Source of the DNA: an uncultured Mesocricetibacter sp.
GTDB taxonomy: Bacteria; Pseudomonadota; Gammaproteobacteria; Enterobacterales; Pasteurellaceae
NCBI GenBank assembly: GCA_905373425.1
Contig: CAJPST010000106.1
Location: 1-7,742 of the forward strand
Reading direction: 5' to 3'
DNA length: 7,742 nt
The notes under the pieces were generated by a model. It was not told the DNA's origin and made no database searches. It saw only the letters and a list, made by a program, of their open reading frames with translations. The translations under genes were made by a program, and so were the position numbers. Shown in pieces: positions 3,838 through 7,742 of this stretch; within the stretch, counting starts at the first letter, position 1; each line of letters begins with the position of its first letter.

Positions 3838-6561
3838 ATGCTAAAAATAGATATTGCAATAAAAGAAACTGCTTCCGTTATTTCTAAGAATATTGATAGA
3901 TTTGATGATTCAGAAAGAGGCTTACTTTCACAAAATATTCTCGCCCAGTTAAGAAACTTAGTCGAATATATTGCACAAAAAATATATAGTAATGGTCAGG
4001 ATATTGATCCTAACAACTATTCAGATAAAAAAGAAGCATGGGAATATATTAAATCAAAAGGCAGCTTTGATTTCCTACATAAATTCCATAGCCTATTACA
4101 AAAATCCGTATCACACTATACTATAGATGAGAATGGATCTGAAAGGTTAATGCTAAAATATTATGAATATTTACTAAGAATAAAATCATTCTTAAGAAAA
4201 AAATATGGGTTAGATATTTTATATAATATAGAAGAGTTTCCTTTAAATTTAGATGAAAAACTAACTGAGTATTATGAAAAAATATCATTGAAAATAAACG
4301 CAGACCATATCAATGATACCTATTCTAATTATAATGATAGATATTATATTCAAAAAATAAAACCTTTCTTTGTGAAACAAGAAATATATTATGAAGTTAC
4401 ATTTACTATTGCAAATGATAAAGTAAGTAAATTTGATAGGATTATCGCCTTTACACGCCATGATATACTGGATAATTATGCAGTAAAATTAAGAATAAGA
4501 GAAGATTATATTGATATACTAAACAGTAGGATGTCAATTAAAATTATTGATAACTGGGAAGTGTCAATACGTAATTGTGAATTTAAGAATTTCTCAAAAA
4601 TTTTCAACATGCAATCAGTTCATTCTAACAGTAATGAATATTCTTTAATAATGAAGTATTTAACTTATAATAAGATTGACTTTGTTGATATTGTACGATT
4701 ATCAGACAATTATTTTTATGATTTTAAAAATCAAATAACTTTACAAGTAAGAACTACTAATTTTATCAATATATTGGAAGTTTGTAGAAACCTTATAAGA
4801 AATAATTTAGCAGGAGGAAATGTTATCAGTTATTTGCTGTATAAATTAAATAACAAAGTAATTAAAAGTCAGTTTAATAATGCTTCATGTCATAAGTTAT
4901 CCAACTTAAATCTTAGCTGGGGGTGTATTCCATTTGATAAAATGCCATTCACGACATCTTTAATAAGTCACAACCCTAAAGTGCATGATTTATTTAATTG
5001 TATCAATCCATCGAATCGTGAACATGAGTTCCTAGCAAGATTCATTAAGAATAACGCAGAGAAAAAAGGAATCTTATTTACAAAATTAGAAGAAATATCT
5101 GGCTTCTCTAATATTCAAGAATTAATGAAGAAGTATAATTCCAACGTATATCACAAACATACTAATCGTAACTTGGTTGAATATAAAGGATTTATCTATA
5201 TAAAAGAATATGTAGATAATTGCATTGATATTATCCTGGAAATAAAAAAATATGCAAATAAAAAGATAGAAAGTTATACTAATTCAGTTATTTCTTGGCT
5301 AAATGATGGTTCATATAAAATTGATTGTAATGAGAAATTAGAATTACTAAAAAATATGTTTTCTCAATCTAGAGTCTCATTAATCTACGGTGCAGCAGGG
5401 ACAGGTAAGTCTACAGTTATAAACCATATATCTAACTTTTGGAATGACAAAGAAAAAATATACTTAGCCAATACCAATCCTGCTGTAAACAACTTAAAAA
5501 GAAGGGTAACCACTAAAAACAGCTATTTTATGACAATTTCAAAGTTTCTATCTAAAAGAAATAATCATACATCTTGTGATTTATTGGTTATTGATGAGTG
5601 CAGTACTATTAGTAATCAAGATATGGTAAGTATTCTAAGGAAAGTAGATTGTAAGATGCTTGTTTTAGTTGGCGATGTTTTTCAAATTGAATCTATTTTG
5701 TTCGGGAATTGGTTTGACATTATTCGTAGATTTGTCAATCAATCGGCAATTTTAGAATTGAAAACACCATATAGAACAACCAATGAAAATTTATTAACGA
5801 TCTGGAATAGAGTTAGAGAGTTAGATATAGCGATATTAGAACCGATGGTAAAAGAAAACTATTCTGTTAGATTAGATAAATCAGTACTGGATCAGCCAAA
5901 TGATGATGAAATCATTTTGTGCCTGAATTATGATGGTATTTATGGTATTAATAATATTAATCATTTTTTGCAGAGTAATAACCCAAACCAGCCTATTTTA
6001 TGGGGAATACACGATTACAAGGTAAATGATCCTATTTTGTTTAATGAGTCAGAAAGATTTACTCCACTTATTCATAACAACATGAAAGGAAAAATTGTTG
6101 ATATTAACAAAACAGAAAGTGAAATATTTTTTACTATTGAATTAGATATTAGCATAAATGAAATTGATGCAGATGGATATGATTTTGAACTTTTATCAAA
6201 TAAAAATAGTAAAAATTCAATAATTAAATTTTCAGTTAAAAAATATCCAGATACCGATGAAGATGATGATTCATTTGATAAATTAGTTCCATTTCAAGTT
6301 GCTTATGCTGTATCTATCCATAAATCACAAGGTTTAGAATACAAGTCTGTTAAAATCATTATTACGAATGAATTGGAAGAATTGGTAAGTCATAGTATCT
6401 TTTATACGGCTATTACAAGAGCAAAAGAAAATTTGAAAATTTATTGGTCTCCGGAAACAGAAAAGGTCATTCTATCGAGTTTTGAAAAGAGAGATTTTTC
6501 TAGAGATATTGGGTTATTAAAAGGGATGATAAATTCCCAAGGCAACAGCAGAGAATTATAG
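3838..6561 (+). CDS. Large AT-rich superfamily 1 DNA/RNA helicase (RecD/UvrD_C_2 type) with unassigned N-terminal half
   Basis: This is a 907-residue protein. The C-terminal part is a complete SF1 motor: Walker A GAAGTGKST (518-526, K524), Walker B DECS (586-589), motif III GDVFQ (612-616), a motif IV-like PYR (R646), an SH3-like insert from about 730 to 785, motif V HKSQGLE (828-834) and motif VI YTAITRAKE (856-864, R861). This layout fits RecD/RecD2-like enzymes that move along single strands using ATP. Residues 1-517 match no domain I can name. About 1-145 is helical and carries R-N-L-V-E-Y (39-44), which resembles the HEPN R-x4-H motif with Tyr in the His place. About 185-260 looks strand-rich. 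There are no membrane segments. Base use is far more AT-rich (AGA, ATA and TTA codons common) than in any neighbour, which points to recent transfer. It is a lone gene with its own promoter. A role in defence or mobile-DNA handling is inference. Confidence 0.85.
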   Translation: MLKIDIAIKETASVISKNIDRFDDSERGLLSQNILAQLRNLVEYIAQKIYSNGQDIDPNNYSDKKEAWEYIKSKGSFDFLHKFHSLLQKSVSHYTIDENGSERLMLKYYEYLLRIKSFLRKKYGLDILYNIEEFPLNLDEKLTEYYEKISLKINADHINDTYSNYNDRYYIQKIKPFFVKQEIYYEVTFTIANDKVSKFDRIIAFTRHDILDNYAVKLRIREDYIDILNSRMSIKIIDNWEVSIRNCEFKNFSKIFNMQSVHSNSNEYSLIMKYLTYNKIDFVDIVRLSDNYFYDFKNQITLQVRTTNFINILEVCRNLIRNNLAGGNVISYLLYKLNNKVIKSQFNNASCHKLSNLNLSWGCIPFDKMPFTTSLISHNPKVHDLFNCINPSNREHEFLARFIKNNAEKKGILFTKLEEISGFSNIQELMKKYNSNVYHKHTNRNLVEYKGFIYIKEYVDNCIDIILEIKKYANKKIESYTNSVISWLNDGSYKIDCNEKLELLKNMFSQSRVSLIYGAAGTGKSTVINHISNFWNDKEKIYLANTNPAVNNLKRRVTTKNSYFMTISKFLSKRNNHTSCDLLVIDECSTISNQDMVSILRKVDCKMLVLVGDVFQIESILFGNWFDIIRRFVNQSAILELKTPYRTTNENLLTIWNRVRELDIAILEPMVKENYSVRLDKSVLDQPNDDEIILCLNYDGIYGINNINHFLQSNNPNQPILWGIHDYKVNDPILFNESERFTPLIHNNMKGKIVDINKTESEIFFTIELDISINEIDADGYDFELLSNKNSKNSIIKFSVKKYPDTDEDDDSFDKLVPFQVAYAVSIHKSQGLEYKSVKIIITNELEELVSHSIFYTAITRAKENLKIYWSPETEKVILSSFEKRDFSRDIGLLKGMINSQGNSREL

Positions 6562-6824
6562 ACATCATCTCCAAATAAGGTCGGCATGGCAGGTTTTTAA
6601 TACGGCTTTGCTTGATCTTTTCAGTTGAGGCAAGAAATCTGGAATTTGAATGCGGCGGATGAATAAATCGACACTGGTGTATATTTGGGCATATTGCTTG
6701 CTATGTTTATTTGGCAAGTGGCGAATTGGTGGAGCTTTTCTCTGAACTCCCCTATAAGCAGTGGACAGCGTACGTTTTACCTCCCGCAAAGAAATATAAT
6801 TCACACCCGTGTAAAGTATAGTCA

Positions 6825-6862
6825 GTAAGCACAGTCGGATTCTAGAATCCGACTGTGCTTAC
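6825..6862. terminator. Perfect 38-bp loopless palindrome, possible bidirectional terminator
   Basis: GTAAGCACAGTCGGATTCT (6825-6843) is followed directly by its exact reverse complement (6844-6862). The RNA of either strand would fold into a long GC-containing hairpin between two converging genes, so it may end both transcripts. A short T-run (6867-6870) follows on the plus strand; on the minus strand only a broken T-rich stretch follows. The perfect symmetry is stronger than an ordinary terminator needs, so a protein-binding site or a mobile-repeat end is also possible. Confidence 0.5.
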
Positions 6863-6868
6863 GCCGTT

Positions 6869-6880
6869 TTCAGACAACCT
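6869..6880 (-). other. DNA-uptake-sequence-like 12-mer (AGGTTGTCTGAA)
   Basis: On the minus strand AGGTTGTCTGAA differs by one base from the Neisseria mucosa-type uptake word AGGTCGTCTGAA, as I remember that dialect. It keeps the GTCTGAA end shared with the standard ATGCCGTCTGAA. It sits next to the palindrome at a gene end, where such words often occur in Neisseriaceae. It is one of the few hints to the host family. Confidence 0.5.
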
Positions 6881-6926
6881 AAAACCATGTCCGTTTTATT
6901 ATAACAGCTCTAAGCCTCACGATTGC

Positions 6927-7742
6927 TCATTTGACCAATAACCGCCCTTGTCTCGCTAAATTCAAAGTCGCCAGCAACAGCAACATCACCAAGCCGGAAC
7001 CTGTGGTGGCGAGGAAATAGCCTAAAAACAGTAAACGCTGTTCGGCGATCAAATGGAAACCGCAGCCCGTCATTGCCGCCAAACCGAACGAAAAACCCCA
7101 AAAGCTGGGGCTGAAACCCTGTTCCAGCATCCAAGGCAGAAGGCGCAGCAGTAGCAGGAATTGCAGGCAGCCGTAGCCGATTAAAAGCAGCGCGAAGGCA
7201 TCGATGTGCCCGCCCGATACGGCAAAATAAGCGCCGCTGCCGACAAAAGCGGGCGCAAGTTGAATGCCGACAATCCCGCGTACAGGGGCGTTGACAGGCG
7301 TGCCGGTGCGCAAACGGCTCAATATGGCGGCTTCCAAACTAAGCCATGAAAACAGCCCTGCGCCCAAAAACAGCCAAGCGTAATCCGATAAACCCAATGC
7401 CGCCATTGCGGTCGCGCTGACAAAATTGGTGGCAACGGTGGGCAGGTAAACAATCGGCGTGGTGGCATCAAGGGTATGGACGCCGCGCCACAAGCCGCCT
7501 GCGCGGTACATGGCAAATGCCAACTGCCCCGCCGTTCCCAGCAAAATCAACCCTTTTGCCGGTAGTGTTTGGTAGGGTAAGGCTGCCAAACCTGCCAGCA
7601 TAGTGGTAATCGGAATCGCGCTGATGAAACAGCATTGCACCAAATCCTGCAAATCCTGCAAAAATTCGGGGCGGAAAAAACGGATTTTGATGATGTAGGC
7701 AATGACCAGCAGCAGCCAAAGCACGAAGGCGGCGGCTAACAG
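6927..7742 (-). CDS. tehA: TehA/SLAC1-family anion channel or dicarboxylate transporter (partial; N-terminus beyond right edge)
   Basis: The last 271 residues of an inner-membrane protein run in an open frame from the window edge to TGA at 6927-6929. It is almost entirely hydrophobic, with about eight membrane helices. The segments AIPITTML, YLPTVATNFV, LSDYAWLFLGAGLFSWL and FWGFSFGLAAMTG fit the TehA/SLAC1 family. In Haemophilus influenzae TehA a phenylalanine (Phe262, as I recall) gates the pore in the late helix that corresponds to the WxFxFG segment here. Full-length members have about 320-330 residues, so roughly 50 are missing at the N-terminus. A GTG near 7724 is not the true start, because the frame continues as LLAAAFVLWLLL past the edge. 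TehA is named for tellurite resistance when overproduced; its normal substrate is unclear. The gene converges on the helicase gene. The family call is good; the gene symbol is less sure. Confidence 0.8.
   Translation of the reverse strand: MLAAAFVLWLLLVIAYIIKIRFFRPEFLQDLQDLVQCCFISAIPITTMLAGLAALPYQTLPAKGLILLGTAGQLAFAMYRAGGLWRGVHTLDATTPIVYLPTVATNFVSATAMAALGLSDYAWLFLGAGLFSWLSLEAAILSRLRTGTPVNAPVRGIVGIQLAPAFVGSGAYFAVSGGHIDAFALLLIGYGCLQFLLLLRLLPWMLEQGFSPSFWGFSFGLAAMTGCGFHLIAEQRLLFLGYFLATTGSGLVMLLLLATLNLARQGRLLVK

Larger units (their letters stand above)
6562..6926. other. 365-bp spacer without a convincing gene
   Basis: This stretch lies between the helicase stop and the stop of the tehA-like gene, so two transcripts converge on it. 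It contains the 38-bp palindrome (6825-6862) and an uptake-sequence-like 12-mer (6869-6880). A 79-codon minus-strand frame (6565-6804, GTG start) has no ribosome site and no family resemblance I recognise. On the plus strand, fragments in different frames (for example ELVELFSELPYKQWTAYVLPP near 6722-6784) hint at a decayed gene, but I cannot name it. Its base composition is intermediate between the helicase and the tehA-like gene. Confidence 0.5.

Noticed and set aside
6659..6745. 28-codon plus-strand frame with a hydrophobic stretch (LVYIWAYCLLCLFG), toxin-like in appearance
   Set aside because: It has no ribosome site at a workable distance, no antitoxin or antisense RNA evident, and its length is within chance for this AT-rich spacer.
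6565..6804. 79-codon minus-strand frame with GTG start
   Set aside because: It has no ribosome site before the GTG, a composition rich in Arg, Lys and Ser, and no recognisable domain. It is more likely a chance frame or decayed sequence.
3693..6926. CRISPR array, tRNA attachment site or target-site duplication around the helicase
   Set aside because: No repeat-spacer pattern, no tRNA-like sequence and no matching direct repeats were found at the two sides of the insert by eye.

Overview
The window looks like a chromosomal stretch from a member of the Neisseriaceae (probably Neisseria or a close relative) that has taken in foreign DNA from at least two sources. The assignment rests on gene types, on the moderately GC-rich outer genes, and on one near-match to a neisserial DNA uptake sequence (AGGTTGTCTGAA, minus strand, 6869-6880). 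No exact uptake sequence of a named neisserial dialect was found, so the host call is an inference.

Layout. (1) 1-916, minus: a ferric-reductase-like flavocytochrome that runs off the left edge. Its leader (917-1067) carries two perfect 37-bp direct repeats. (2) 1124-2644, minus: a three-gene set transcribed away from a LysR regulator: an SRPBCC-fold protein, a secreted protein with two ABM (quinol monooxygenase-like) domains, and a broken nitroreductase reduced to its C-terminal third. (3) 2784-3692, plus: the divergent LysR-type regulator. Segments 2 and 3 contain two exact copies of the Haemophilus-type 9-bp uptake signal AAGTGCGGT (2108-2116 and 3188-3196). This suggests that the block came from a Pasteurellaceae donor by natural transformation. 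(4) 3838-6561, plus: a very AT-rich 907-residue protein ending in a complete superfamily 1 helicase motor (RecD/UvrD_C_2 type). It has about 500 N-terminal residues that I cannot assign. It stands alone with its own promoter and a 17-bp palindrome placed like an operator. (5) 6562-6926: a spacer without a convincing gene. It holds a perfect, loopless 38-bp palindrome and the uptake-sequence-like 12-mer. (6) 6927-7742, minus: the C-terminal part of a TehA/SLAC1-family anion channel that continues past the right edge.

How the genes may work together. The LysR protein probably controls the SRPBCC gene. A palindrome containing both T-N11-A and ATC-N9-GAT is centred about 65 bases upstream of the predicted transcription start, the classical LysR activator position. 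The products (SRPBCC, ABM, nitroreductase) fit small-molecule, quinone or electrophile handling, but no substrate can be read from the sequence. A terminator-like hairpin between the SRPBCC and ABM genes may set their ratio. The lone AT-rich helicase is the best candidate for an undescribed function, possibly in defence against mobile DNA. That idea is inferred from its architecture and context only.
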